Assembly: GCF_032854445.1 (NCBI RefSeq) | Contig: NC_088300.1 | Coordinates: 9,240,001 to 9,300,000, forward strand | Direction of reading: 5' to 3' | Length of the DNA stretch: 60,000 bases | Origin: Liolophura sinensis | Taxonomy: Eukaryota; Mollusca; Polyplacophora; Chitonida; Chitonidae | Shown here: positions 26,561 to 44,949 of the stretch, one piece after another | Numbering within the stretch: position 1 is the first letter of the stretch | Layout: the number at the start of each line of letters is the position of its first letter | Translations under genes and position numbers: made by a program | Notes under the pieces: generated by a model | Databases searched by the model: none | What the model was told of the DNA's origin: nothing | What the model saw: only the letters and a program-made list of their open reading frames with translations

Positions 26561-26984
26561 CTGGAAGAAGAAAATAAAAAGTTATTTTCGTACTACAAAT
26601 AACATCCCACTTTCCATAATGCAAACTTGCATGAAAACGAAGGAAATATACATGAAAGGAGAAATTTTCGGCAAATTTCCACGATGACAACAAGCCACCT
26701 GGAAAAAATGTTATCGCCGCTAAAACAAAACTGGTTGTGGCCCCCATAAATGTGGCGTGTTTATACCTGAGTTTAATAGATATGTTTAAAGCTCTGTTTT
26801 TATGCTGTGAGAAATGAGTGTACAAACAAGAGCAAGTTCGCAATAGGTACACCATTCATTCAAAACTCGATGTTGTCTCACACTTCAGCCCCTACCTCCC
26901 TCTCGTTAACGAAATGGCTCTTGACAAACGACAGGGTGTCAAAAATGTATTCGACCTGACCATGTTAAGAGGTAAGAATTTCAT

Positions 26985-27160
26985 CGACTGACCGACCGAT
27001 CTACCGACAGGCTTACCGACAGACTGATAGGTAGTCCGACAGGCCTGCGGATAGACCGACAGGCAGTTCCACCGACAGACCGATCTACCGATAGACCGAC
27101 AGGAAGTCTCACCGATCGACAGACAGACCGGTAGGTAGTCCGACAGGCAAGCGTAGACAT
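26985..27160. repeat. Degenerate CCGACAG/GACC repeat in the CaM2 3'-UTR intron
   Basis: Short variable units ('ccgacaggc', 'taccgatagaccgacagg') repeat over about 175 bp. It resembles the reverse complement of the TCTGTCGGT-rich array at 44235-44945. Confidence 0.65.
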
Positions 27161-27333
27161 TTATAAAGATGTTCGTCACAACTAAAGATGTAAAAAAAAT
27201 GTGAAGCGGATATTCTGCAATAGCAAGATGGCAACAAGGCAATAAATAGCCAGGTTCCATATTTTCACTTACCACAAAATGAAGATATACCCAGTGCAAA
27301 TAACACTTACCGCATTTTAGAAATTCATTCGTG

Positions 27334-29909
<2,576 letters not shown>

Positions 29910-29964
29910 TTCGTCAGATGGGTGTTAGGTTATGGCACACCGAAGCTGTGGAACATTGAATGGA

Positions 29965-30125
29965 CCAGTGACTAGAGCTAGGTGCTATATACCAACGGGT
30001 TGTTAGGGGTAACATTCCACACTGTGACAAAACTCCACCAAAGTCCGTTCTAACATGTTACCGGATTATGATGTTAGGGGATTATCGGATAATCCCACCC
30101 CCCTGCCTTGGTCGAATCTGTACCT
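29965..30125 (-). promoter_or_regulatory. CaM2 core promoter and conserved upstream block
   Basis: A TATATA box lies at 29991-29986, about 80 bp above the ATG. The upstream block closely matches CaM1: 'gggttgttagg', 'gttctaacatgttaccggat', and an inverted repeat GGATTAT-CGG-ATAATCC. The palindrome keeps its arms while its centre differs (CGG instead of GGG). Confidence 0.65.
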
Positions 30126-30271
30126 GTCCTACTAACTTAGCTGTGCGTTTTCATATTGGTTACTGTTTTACTTGCATACATGTTTAGTCTGTAGCCACCC
30201 AAGAGAATACATGGAGCTTTGATTAAGTCTATCTGTATGATAACGTTCGTTACCTGTGAAGTTGTTTTTTG

Positions 30272-30385
30272 ATTGATTTATTTATTTATTAGTTTGGTGT
30301 TTTACGCCATACTCAAGAATGTTTCACTTATACGACTGCGGCCAGCATTATTGTGGGTGGAAACCGGGCAGAGCTGGGGGGAAAT
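30272..30385 (-). repeat. SINE-A fragment, reverse orientation
   Basis: Reversed tail, then 'ttggtgttttacgccatact', then 'gaaaccgggcagagctgggg'. The 5' half is absent. Confidence 0.8.
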
Positions 30386-30734
30386 TTTTTGATATCCTGA
30401 CCACTAGAACACTGTAAGAAATCCACGAAGACGTTGATAAACTGAAAAGTCGTGCCAGAATATGTAAGTGAGGAAACACTTAACTCTTGAATTCAGACTG
30501 TTATAATTCCTTTTTTAATTTAACTGAATTTAACATAGTAACGATGATGCTTGTGATTTATCAGACGGTTATCATGTTTAGAAATAAAGGAAATCGTAGC
30601 GGTTGGTGAATTAGGAAAGTTCCGGCCTTCGACAGGCATCTTCAACCCTGCTGAAGTAAATTCATAGCATGAACCATGAAAATCAAATTCGAACCTGTGA
30701 CTTCGTTGGTCAGGAGTCGACCGAGAATTTTTTT

Positions 30735-30965
30735 TATTTCTTTGGTGCTTTACGCAGAATATTTCATTTATATGATGGCGGCTACCATAATAGTGGGAAT
30801 AAATGGTCATTGACGCCACATCGGTAATATTTCAGCCTTATAGTGGCGACATTGTAGTGGGAAGAAACCGGGCAAACCCAGTACCATCCGAAAGTTGCTG
30901 GAAGACCTTTCCATGCACGAGTGGGGAGGAAGCCAGCGAGAGCTGTACCTGGCCTGGCAGCGACC
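30735..30965 (-). repeat. SINE-A with a nested SINE fragment
   Basis: Reversed SINE-A from 'ttggtgctttacgcagaata' to 'cctggcagcgaccgcaattg'. At 30799-30855 it is interrupted by a fragment containing 'cacatcggtaatatttcagc', which resembles the 3' end of another mollusc-type SINE. The interruption is flanked by the direct repeat TAGTGGGAA. Confidence 0.7.
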
Positions 30966-31239
30966 GCAATTGTTTTTTTGTTTTCGTCAACACTAATGAC
31001 AATGATACGTTTATCTTATCAGTTCCAAATATATAGAAATAAGTTAACTTATTCAAGGATAACATTAAATCTACTTGGAAGATTCTAAACGAAGTAATGA
31101 ATAAAAATGAGCTAGTAATGTGTCCTGATATGTTTGAAGTAAATGACATGAGAGATTACTCATGCAGGTGATACTGGTAATCATTTTAATAGCCATTTTA
31201 GCACGGTTGTGGCGAAATTAGAATATAAAATGGTGTTAT

Positions 31240-31794
31240 GTGCACGACTGCCGTCAGTTTCTAAATTTAGCTTGCCACTGTTTACATACGCTGAGTTCAG
31301 CGCCTGCTGTCTGCCTCTACCTTAGAATATTCCAGAATGAGCTCTTTTCGGTGCCTGTTTGTTTACATCAAGTGTTCAGGATTTTTCTTATTCTAGACAA
31401 TTCCACCAGGCTATATAAGACCTATGAAAGCAGGTCAAACAGAGAGAACAGAGAACGGAGAGAAAGGAGAATTATTGAGAGTTTGGATGCTTTCGCTGTG
31501 TATTACTTTAGTGGGCCTTTTGTGCTGAATTTTGGTGTCTTTATAGCCTCTGGCTTTTTTATATCCTATTTCCACCGAGCACTTGTTCAGTCTGAACTTG
31601 TATGTTTAATTTGTGCTCTTGTATACACTGTGCCTATTAGTACACGGACCCTGTCTGTGGAATTTTGTGTATATTTCGTCATACACTCAGTTATACTGTG
31701 GATTTTCCCTCTTGTGAATTTGCCTCTGAGCATTTATGCCTGTGTGGTATATATATTGTGGAATATATGCGTCCATTTGGACTTGACACCGTAA
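31240..31794 (+). CDS. Uncharacterised hydrophobic ORF, possibly LTR-derived
   Basis: I do not recognise this frame. It is open for 184 residues, the longest non-repetitive one outside the known genes. An Arg/Glu-rich stretch (about residues 64-77) separates a cysteine-rich N-terminal part from a C-terminal half with three or four hydrophobic segments that could be membrane spans. A TATATAAG box lies within the frame (about 31412) and AATAAA signals follow (31889 and 31904). The frame ends at CCGTAAGT, a good splice donor. It may be a chance ORF in an LTR-like element or part of an exon; no family match can be claimed. Confidence 0.25.
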   Translation: MHDCRQFLNLACHCLHTLSSAPAVCLYLRIFQNELFSVPVCLHQVFRIFLILDNSTRLYKTYESRSNRENRERRERRIIESLDAFAVYYFSGPFVLNFGVFIASGFFISYFHRALVQSELVCLICALVYTVPISTRTLSVEFCVYFVIHSVILWIFPLVNLPLSIYACVVYILWNICVHLDLTP

Positions 31795-31888
31795 GTACTT
31801 TAGTATTTGTATAGATACTGCTATCCTTTCTTGTTAAACTTAAGTACTTTAGTATTTGTATAAGTCTTATTATCTGTTCTTGTTAAGC
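31791..31888 (+). repeat. 49-bp tandem duplication
   Basis: 'taagtactttagtatttgta' occurs at 31792 and again near 31841, each followed by similar sequence ending 'ttcttgttaa'. It lies directly after the hydrophobic ORF. Confidence 0.65.
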
Positions 31889-32369
31889 TAATAAATTGTT
31901 GTAAAATAAAATCTGTTGGTTTTGGTTACTTTTTTGTGCGGCTAAACTGTCGTGTATTTCGAACAAGCCATCTCTTTATATAATACATACAGTTTGGGTC
32001 GTAACAATGGGAAATAAAAAAATTAACAGTTTTATAAAACCTAATTTTCCATCAGAAGCTATTCTAACCGACTGCACAATAGCGGGAATTAAAACTATAG
32101 TATCCAAATAAAAAAGATGGTGATGTTAGAATATCTGTTGATAAACCGAGTGTTAAAGGGAAAAACCGAATAATGCTTGGAGGAAACCTAGTAGGCCTAC
32201 TACTAACAGGAAAACCAAGTAGTGCTTAGGGAAAACCTAATACAGGTAGTGCTTAGGGCAAACTGGGTTGTACTTTCAAGTGATGCATTCCTGTAATGAC
32301 ACAAATACGGGGAGTGGTGCTTATTACTACAAATTGTGTCTGAACCCATTACCTATAGTGAGGATGTTG

Positions 32370-32640
32370 TATGAACCCCTTTCCTATAATGATACTCTAA
32401 TATGAGCCCCTTTCCTATAATGATACTCTGGTGTGAGCCTCTTTCCTATAATGATACTCTGATATGAGCCCCTTTCCTATAATGATACTCTGGTATGAAC
32501 CCCTTTCCTATAATGATACTCTGGTATGAACCCCTTTCCTATAATGATACTCTGGTATGAGCCTCTTTCCTATAATGATACTCTGATATGAGCCCCTTTC
32601 CTATAATGATACTTTGATATGAGCCCCTTTCCTACACCCA
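32370..32640 (+). repeat. 31-bp minisatellite, about 9 units
   Basis: Unit 'cccctttcctataatgatac' plus 'tctggtatgaa' is repeated about nine times with few changes. Eroded copies flank it on both sides (32335 and 32705). Confidence 0.9.
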
Positions 32641-32644
32641 AGTT

Positions 32645-33295
32645 ACTATATAGACCGACATTCCAAATATATTTACAACTCTTGCAACGATATAGCCACA
32701 TGAACCCTTTCCTGTACTAATATACAGATATATGAATCCATTTTTTCTAATGAACCCGTTAGGAAGGGAAAGCCTCAAAGCTTCTGTATGTATAGATGTA
32801 TGGTGATTTAGTGACTTACTAAAAATGTGTACAAATTATCTTCTACGGAACAATTAAATCCTTCTATGATAACGTTTTAGGGTTTTATGTACAGGTGCTA
32901 TGATCACACCTTACTTCCATGTAATACACACTGGCTTATTTATACAAACTTTCTATTCACCTGAAGAATGTGTTCTCGTGTTATCTTGTAACTGTGTAAT
33001 GATGATTGTAAAGGTTCATGAGGTCTGTCAGGTACCTGGGGCCGATTCCAAAAAAGCCATTTCTGTCAAAATGTGTGTACATTGTACATATGTACTGTTG
33101 GGCTTTAGAAATTAACATTTTGACGACCTCATCAGTGTTGTCTTACAGCGACTGTATCGAAATTTCAACTTCCAGCACCAAATATAAAGAATTGTGACCG
33201 GTTTTATATTGCTGCTTATGTCAGAAATGGATTTGTGGGAAAAGACGGCAAACCACATAACAGTTTAAATAAACAGCATACATGTACATGAAAGC
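32645..33295. other. Intergenic, nothing recognised
   Basis: No supported gene. A 'cctggggccgattccaaaa' string near 33035 resembles the end of a dispersed repeat but is too short to assign. Confidence 0.3.
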
Positions 33296-33297
33296 CG

Positions 33298-33358
33298 CAT
33301 ATTCAGGTCAAATATCCTTGAGTACGGCGTAAGGCAGCAATCACATAAATAAAACAAA
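33298..33358 (+). repeat. SINE-A 3'-end fragment
   Basis: 'aaatatccttgagtacggcg' followed by a diverged 'aatcacataaataaaac' tail. Confidence 0.55.
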
Positions 33359-33415
33359 GCAAAGACAAACGCAAAAGATAAATAAAAATTTAGTGATGAT
33401 ATGATTTTATTAAAA

Positions 33416-33725
33416 TTTAACAACATTTGGAATATATTAAATTTTGTCTCATTTGGTCAACACAAAAAACAATATCAATGAATGAAAATTATGAGCTCAG
33501 TGACATTTTAAGTTTTAAGAAGGTCTGGTAAAAATGTAGATGTGCTCGGTAGAAAAAGCTGTTGTCCGTAAAGTCTGGTAACATAATGAGCATTGGCTGA
33601 AAACAAGTTAACCCAATAAATTGCTTGATGTTATATGCATATGTTCTTTTGTGCACCCGTTTTTTGCTCTGTGGTTTGTCGCTTGCCACAACGTCACTTA
33701 TCACGTGATCCGCAATGGAGACAGC
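33416..33725 (-). other. CaM3 3'-UTR terminal exon and polyA signal (inferred)
   Basis: The acceptor CTATTGTCTTTTCAG|GCTGTC begins the exon at 33725. AATAAA is at 33421-33416 in a sequence homologous to the CaM2 polyA site. The donor GTAAGTG lies 25 nt past the stop, with last exon base 33986, so the 3'-UTR intron is only 260 bp. Confidence 0.62.
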
Positions 33726-34010
33726 CTGAAAAGACAATAGAAAACAACACATGATTGAACAGAAACATGTCCGTGAAGTATAAGGTATTCATGGATAAAT
33801 GGAACTGGTTTTAGCGCCTTTCTCTTAAATAAAAAGGTGGACATCTAAAAGGATTTGATCTAACATCACATTTGGATCTAGATCGTAACGCTAGATTCAA
33901 CAACAAATAATTTATCAATTACCTCACGTCACAAGTAAATATTACGATATGTTTATACAAATATCGGGCACCATTGATCACTTACCACATTTGTTTTGTT
34001 TACGTCTGTT

Positions 34011-35804
<1,794 letters not shown>

Positions 35805-35874
35805 TTTGAAAGTTTGGTTGTTTAGGAGCACAGAATCTGTGAAAGGCTGGATCTTTGCGAGTCCAAGTTGAGAA

Positions 35875-36010
35875 TGATTTCTGTTTACTCGTAGGAGACT
35901 TTATATCACGGGGTTGTTAAGACTATCGTCTCACATCGCGACAAATTGTGGCCCAAATCTGCTCGAACACGTTCAGGGCAAGAGGTAATAATCTAATCGC
36001 TCAGTAAATA
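35875..36010 (-). promoter_or_regulatory. CaM3 core promoter
   Basis: A TATAAA box on the minus strand at 35905-35900 lies about 100 bp above the ATG. The plus-strand 'gggttgttaag', 'cgacaaa' and 'tctgctcgaacacgttcagg' blocks align with those of CaM1 and CaM2. The TAATCC palindrome of those copies is not conserved here; only 'taataatctaatcgc' remains. Confidence 0.6.
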
Positions 36011-36970
36011 CCATTGCAAGCCGACAGGGAGAGGACATATGTCCAGTCGGGTTTCGTCAAGCATCTACATATGGTGTACTTAAGTCCACTGTGGACATTT
36101 TTCTCTAATTGCCCGCATTGTCCTGAGGATTGTGGTACTACAAAAGCGAAATAAGTTGTCCGGGCTTAATAAGAAGCTAAAGGTTTATTCCAGCCAGTGA
36201 CCCTTAACGTGACTACAGCCTCTTGTTATCGGGCTTTACCCCATGTGGGCATGGTCCATATGTATAAGGCACAGGTAACTACTCAACCCTTTTACCGACT
36301 GACAAGTTCACTTGATAACGTTTTCCTGTAGTATTATTTACTGTCCAAGGTGGTTCAAGCTGAGTAGTCCTACAGTCTTGAGCACACTTCAGATATGTTG
36401 GTGTCAAAGGCGTTTAGGAAGGCGTGCTTTGGTCTACCGGCATCTACCCTACATGTACGTGTTGAAGCTTACCTGTCAGTCTGGTGTTCACTTGTTAGTG
36501 GTTGGTCTTCACAAGGTACAGCATGGCTAGGGAATCGGTAAATAACTCATAAATCCTTCAGAAGAAACTCTGCCATACGTTCTATATTTTCTAGCATGTT
36601 AGCCCTGCAGGCCTTCTCGGTTTACACACGAAGCCAAACATGCACCTTATTTGAGCTCCACAAACTATACTGACATTTAAGATGTGAGATCCCCGAATCC
36701 CACCGATAAGTTTGGAATGAACACTGTAGTGTAACTCCTGCGAAGATTACCCACTTGTACAGAAAACGTCCATTTTTAACCCTATACGTTGTAATCCACA
36801 ATGACATTTCTCATGGCTAACGCTTTTATTACCACGTTGTGGACATTCACCATGAATGGGCCTAGATCATGCGTTAACTGTAAGATACAATAATGTAGAA
36901 CGACAAAACTGTGTTTACTACACTGTATGGTCTCGCCCATCATTCCCTCAGGACAGTTCGCTGTATTCCA
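36011..36970. other. Intergenic, nothing recognised
   Basis: No supported gene, RNA or repeat family between the CaM3 promoter and the SINE cluster. Confidence 0.3.
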
Positions 36971-36974
36971 ACAG

Positions 36975-37190
36975 TATTGGATTTATTTATTTATTTGATT
37001 GATGGTTTACACCGTACTCAGTGTTATTTATTCCATCCGCAAGTTGCTGATAGATCAGCCACGTATGGCATGACAGGAAGCCAGCATGAGCCGGACTTGA
37101 ACTCACAGCGACCGCATTGGTGGGATGGGTCATTGCGCTCTGCTGGAGTGCTAATCCCCCCAATCACGGAGCCCCCACCCCTCCCCCACC
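36975..37190 (-). repeat. SINE-A with internal deletion, reverse orientation
   Basis: Reversed tail and 'gtttacaccgtactcagtgt', then a jump to 'ccgcaagttgctgatagatc' and through to 'aatcacggagcccccacc'. About 70 bp of the middle is missing. Confidence 0.78.
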
Positions 37191-37231
37191 TCAACAATAC
37201 TGGAACATTCATTCATTCACATTACTGAGTA

Positions 37232-37425
37232 AATGACGGGTCGGGTCATACCAAAGACTAAAAATGGCAATTGCTGCTGCCTCGCTTGGCGCTCAGCACT
37301 AAGAGGTTAAGAGCAAGGAAACATGACTGGTTGGCCTGGTGTCAGTGTAGTGTGACTGGGTGGGGTGTCACGTCTGTTGTCTTGGCATTATACATCAATA
37401 ACGGCAGCACTTTGGCGACATGGAC
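37232..37425 (+). repeat. SINE-C body fragment
   Basis: 'gggtcgggtcataccaaaga', 'tgctgcctcgcttggcgctc' and 'tggtgtcagtgtagtgtgac' match the SINE-C copies at 9479 and 46000. The tRNA-like head is lost. Confidence 0.7.
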
Positions 37426-37464
37426 TCACTCTGAGTAAAGGTAATCAGGGGGGCATCCAGGAGC

Positions 37465-37672
37465 CAGGAGCTCTTCACCAATGCGGTCGCTGTGAGTTCG
37501 TCCGGCTCATGCTGGTTTCCTCTCTGGCCGTAAGTGAGAAGGTCAGGCACAACCTATGGATGATCGTGGCTTTCCCTGTGCGGTCTCCTCCCACCATAAT
37601 GCTGGCCAGCGTTGTATAAGTATGGCGTAAAACACCAATCAAATAAATAAATAAATAAATAAATAAATAAAG
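37465..37672 (+). repeat. SINE-A, 5'-truncated
   Basis: It starts inside the head ('accaatgcggtcgctgtgag') and ends 'gtaaaacaccaatcaaataa' plus an (AATA)n tail. It directly follows the SINE-C fragment. Confidence 0.82.
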
Positions 37673-38079
37673 GTGTTCAAGAAACTCGTAGGCTACCGGT
37701 ACGTTGTTTTGTAGCGAACAAGTTATTACGAACAGAGGTTGAACATTCAAAGTTTCTGAGTTTTAATCATCAGTGGCTATTTACTATGATCTTTTATTCA
37801 GCTTAACCCCAGGATAGGGCTCATGTAATATGAAATCCACACTTTTAACAAAATCGCTAAGTACGTATGAATACTTTAAATATAAATGTGACTGGGGTAC
37901 TTCATCATGCTCTTCGATTGCTTTAGGACATGCAAGACAGGGAATAATATACATGCAGTTTGTATCATTCAATTTTCAAACAAACATTCTGAATTAAACG
38001 TATCACATCACACGCCATTCACTTTAAAAAAACACTTGTTTTTCCGTGTACATATTGCGTGCATATCTACACTTTACAT

Positions 38080-38205
38080 GAGGGAAAGCTCGTCACGAAC
38101 ATGGGAAGGCCGGTGGGTTTTCCCGATTGTCGTCGTATACATGAAATCTTGTTTAGTATGGTGTTAATAAACAATTAAAAAAAATAATAAATAAATGAAT
38201 AACTT
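38080..38205 (+). repeat. SINE-A-like diverged fragment
   Basis: Degraded 'gggttttcccgattgtcgtc', then 'ttagtatggtgttaataaac' and an AATAAAT tail. It is old and partially matching. Confidence 0.45.
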
Positions 38206-38499
38206 GGTAGATGAGTGTGCCCGCTTATATCAAGCTTCGGTTTCACCTTGTAAGGCCGTCCTCATAACAATGAATTTGAAACCATCTTGTGTTGGTTCAA
38301 CTGCATCCTCTAGTTAGGATGTTAGACAGGTACCCGCACAAGTTTATGCATCAGTCTATTTGTATTTGTATCAGTCTAGTGTATTTACGCAATGCTCAAG
38401 AATGTTTTGCTCAATATTTCGTACGACAGTGATGTTAGTGAGTGGAGAAAGCTACAAAGACCATGGAAAAAATATTTCCATCACAGAACGTCATTGCGC

Positions 38500-38960
38500 C
38501 ATATGTTTCCATCACACAATGCCAGATATATTCCATCACACAGTGCCAGTAGCCCATATTTTTCCATCACACAGCGCCAGTGTCTCATATATATCCACCA
38601 CACAGCGCTAATAACTCACACATTTCCATCACACAGCGCCAGTAACGCACACACCTACACATATCCATCACACAGCGCCAGTAACTTATATATTTCCACC
38701 ACATAGCGCCGGTAACTCACATATTTCCATCACACAGCGCCAATAACGCATATATTTCCATCACACAGCGCCAGATTTATTCCATCACACAGCGCCAGTA
38801 ACGTACACACCCAAACATATCCATCACAAAGTGCCAATAACCCATATATTTCCATCACACAGCGCCCGATATATTTCCATCACACAGCGCCAGATATATT
38901 TCCATCACACAGCGCCAGATATATTTCCACCACATAACGGGAGTAGCCACATATTTCCAA
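38500..38960 (+). repeat. Irregular minisatellite (tttccatcacacagcgccag)
   Basis: A core of about 21 bp, 'ttccatcacacagcgccag', recurs about 16 times with spacers of 5-20 bp ('taactcacata', 'atata'). Higher-order spacing is irregular. Confidence 0.85.
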
Positions 38961-39890
38961 AATAGAACAACTTTAGTGGGCCTGAATTCTCGTGTCCGGC
39001 AAAATAATCAACTCGGTTTTGTAAGTTTACATTAAAACTCGACGCCGGACTCTGGTGGGATAAAGTGTTCACTTGAGTATTTCAATTAAAATTGGTGCAG
39101 TGTTTACTCAAGAATACTTAACTGCATCTAATGGCGAACAGCTTTATTGCCGGAGGAAAACCAGGGAGCCAAAACTAAACTACCGGCGTACCAGCCACAG
39201 TTGTACTCGAACCTCTAACTTCGATATGATAGAATAACGGCTTTTATTTTAATGATTATTCATATACTTGAGTTAAATGGACAGTCTTATCAACATGTGA
39301 CGCGTATTAGCTCTCTCAGTGAATCTGCAGAATGAAGTCTTAATACAGAGTGACCCGGGTAGAAACAGGATGAATTACGCTCTGTTGGTCATTTGGGTTT
39401 TAGATTTGTCTTTTGCACTACCTCAGTGTTCAAACGTCTTGTCAGTACTGACGAACGGGCTGTATATAGATGGGCGGCTGTAAAAATGACACAAGCGTTG
39501 GTTCATAGCACTGTTGGTATATCCACAGGGGACCGTGATTGCGTTATATACCGAAGAATGTTTCACGTATGGGATAGCTATCAGTTTTAAGGATGTAGGA
39601 AACCGGCATGCCCGTGGCAAACTACCAATGTCACTTTCCCACTTCTGACGTACGGGTACCGTCGAACGTTTATTGTCACTAAGATCTCTATGGAGAGTGA
39701 GAGCGGAGGGAAAGCACAAATCATCTGCCTAAGGCCAAGATTGAACCAGCGCCACGTGTGGCGCCACTTACTGAACTACATCCAACTGAGTGAGCATTGA
39801 TTTTCTCTCACTCAAGAAACTTTCAACCTACTAATAATGTTTTGTTTTCAGGCAGTATTAATGACATAAAAGTAGCTTTCGGAATGAATA
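38961..39890. other. Intergenic, nothing recognised
   Basis: No supported gene. Short frames around 39393-39719 overlap on both strands without splice or family support. Confidence 0.3.
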
Positions 39891-39892
39891 TA

Positions 39893-39898
39893 TTTATT
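39893..39898 (-). terminator. CaM4 polyadenylation signal
   Basis: AATAAA on the minus strand, 128 nt below the CaM4 stop, in a 'tatttattaaaatttgaaat' context like the CaM2 and CaM3 sites. No 3'-UTR intron is evident, unlike CaM1 to CaM3. Confidence 0.6.
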
Positions 39899-40025
39899 AA
39901 AATTTGAAATAAATAAATAATGTACATGAAATCCAGTTAGGTTGAAGACATTGCACCATGGGAGTTGTCTCGGAACTCCAGGCCCGTCAGTGGTTTCCCG
40001 ATACCCTGGCGGCTGATATTGTGCC

Positions 40026-43064
<3,039 letters not shown>

Positions 43065-43124
43065 TTTATGTTCTTACTGTTACCAGCTGTACCGGACTCG
43101 AGGTTACGAAGCGGAGGTGACCTA

Positions 43125-43153
43125 TGAACTAACCGAACAATCTCTGCTTTATA
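43125..43153 (-). promoter_or_regulatory. CaM4 TATA box
   Basis: TATATAAA on the minus strand, with its TATAAA at 43153-43148, lies 85 bp above the ATG. The CaM1 to CaM3 'gggttgtta' block is absent. Confidence 0.55.
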
Positions 43154-43539
43154 TACCTGTACGCCCTAAAACCTTCCGGTGGCCTAGGGAACCATTCCTC
43201 GCGTAACGGGACTGAACTGGCCATGGGGTACCGTGCTGGGGAGGGGGTGTCGGCCAGTCTGCCTGGACCTGTAGGGAACGGTATTGACTCTCAATGATTA
43301 AGCAATAAGCAGGAATGATATTCTAGTGCTATTAAAACAGGGTTATACCGTTAGTCAATACTGAGCACATGTAGGCCTATAGAGTATTAGGTAAAATATA
43401 CATTTTTAATTAAATATTTCACAATTTCTTTTACCACAAACCAGCTAGCCAATGTAGCCCTAAAACCAGGACTTCTCCCACTATTCACAACTAATACTAG
43501 CTGTTTCGCGTATATTTCCTTTTGTCTGATACTTATTGG

Positions 43540-43770
43540 TGATAGTTATGTGTGATAGTTATGCTGGTAGTTATGCCTGATAGTTATGCCTGATAGTTAT
43601 GTATGATAGTTATGCCTGATAGTTATGTCTGATAGTTATGCCTGATAGTTTTGTCTGATAGTTATTGCTGATAGTTAAATCTGATAATTATGTCTGGTAG
43701 TTATGTATGATAATTATGTCTGACAATTATGTGCGATAGTTTTGTCTGCCAGTTATGTATGATTGCTAAA
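43540..43770 (+). repeat. 13-bp minisatellite (tgatagttatgcc)
   Basis: About 17 units of 'tgatagttatgcc' with variants such as 'tgatagttatgtc'. It lies about 390 bp upstream of the CaM4 TATA box. Confidence 0.9.
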
Positions 43771-43996
43771 TCAGAGTTGAAGCCCGATCTTTAGATGTGA
43801 GGAATTCAACTACGTCGACCAACTAGGTTTTTTTATGTGTCGAGATGCCCAGGGGTTTTGCATTCATTATCGTCAGACCTGATTAATTATCGATGTTTAA
43901 TATCAAACCCTAAATCGACCTGTTTTATACTTTTATTCCAACGGTATTCCCATTCTAATACTATATATAGGGCATTGCATGGCGAGGTGTCACAAT

Positions 43997-44097
43997 AAAT
44001 CATTTATTTGTTTGATTGGTGTTTTACACCGTACTCAAGAATATTTTGCTTATTAGACGGCAGCCAGCATTATGGTGGGACGAAACCGGGCAGAGCA
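43997..44097 (-). repeat. SINE-A 3'-half, reverse orientation
   Basis: 'gattggtgttttacaccgta' through 'gggacgaaaccgggcagagc'. The 5' half is missing. Confidence 0.8.
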
Positions 44098-44234
44098 CAA
44101 TATATGAGCAAAATAAGAAATTTGATTGAATTAACGCTGTCCTACTGTTTCTCTCACTTTGCGTTATAGCTTTTTAACTCTCATTATACAGGTTTAGAAC
44201 AATGTTTACACTGTGGACTAAACAACTTTTTAAG

Positions 44235-44945
44235 GTTAGTTGTTTTGTCGGTCTCTCTGTTGGTCGGTGTGTTGTTCGGTTTGTCTGTCGGCTGGTATGT
44301 CGTTCAGTTTGTCTGTTGATCGGTGTTCCGTTCGGTCTGTCTGTTGGTTGATGCGTCCTTCCGTCTGTCTGTTGGTCGGTGTATCGTTCAGTTTGTCTGT
44401 TGGTCGATGTGTCGTTCGGTTTGTCTGTTGGACGGTATGTCGTTCGGTTTGTCTGTTGGTTGGTGTGTCATTAAGTCTGTCTGTTGATCGGTGTTTTGTT
44501 CGGTCCGTCTGTTGGTTGATATGTCGTTCCGTCTGTCTGTTGGTTGGTGTGTCGTTAAGTCTGTCTGTTGGTCGGTGTTTCGTTCGGTCTGTCTGTTGGT
44601 TGATATGTCGTTCCGTCTGTCTGTTGGTCGGTGTATCGTTTGGTCGATGTGCTGTTTTGTCTGTCTGTTGATCTGTCCTTATTTATGACATCATAAATAA
44701 GATGGCACTCTTTGATTGGTGTTTTACACCTTACTCAAGAATATTTTACAAAGTCTGTCTGTTGGTCGGTGTTTCGTTCGGTCTGTCTGTTGGTTGATGT
44801 GTCCTTCGGTCTGTCTGTTGGTCGGTGTGTCGTTCGGTTTGTCAGTCGGTCGGTGTGTCGTTCAGTCTGTTTGTCGATGGATATGTCGTTTGGTTTGTCG
44901 GTCGGTCGATGTGCCGTTTTGTCTGTCTGTTGATCTGTCCTTATT
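44235..44945 (+). repeat. 28-bp minisatellite in two blocks around a SINE stub
   Basis: Unit 'gtctgtctgttggtcggtgt' plus 'ttcgttcg' (28 bp), about 15 copies in block 1 (44235-44660) and about 6 in block 2 (44752-44925). Both blocks end in the same 'gttgatctgtccttatttat' plus 'gacatcata', so the second is a duplicate. Between them is a short SINE-A 3'-end stub (44712-44750). The frame is open as Ser/Val/Cys-rich repeats, not supported as coding. Confidence 0.88.
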
Positions 44946-44949
44946 TATG

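Noticed and set aside
26379-26855. 158-residue minus-strand frame overlapping the CaM2 3' end
   Set aside because: It crosses the inferred 3'-UTR exon and its acceptor without its own signals; better explained as untranslated sequence.
33489-33752. 87-residue minus-strand frame over the CaM3 3'-UTR exon
   Set aside because: The frame begins upstream of the splice acceptor in intron sequence and lies after the calmodulin stop codon.
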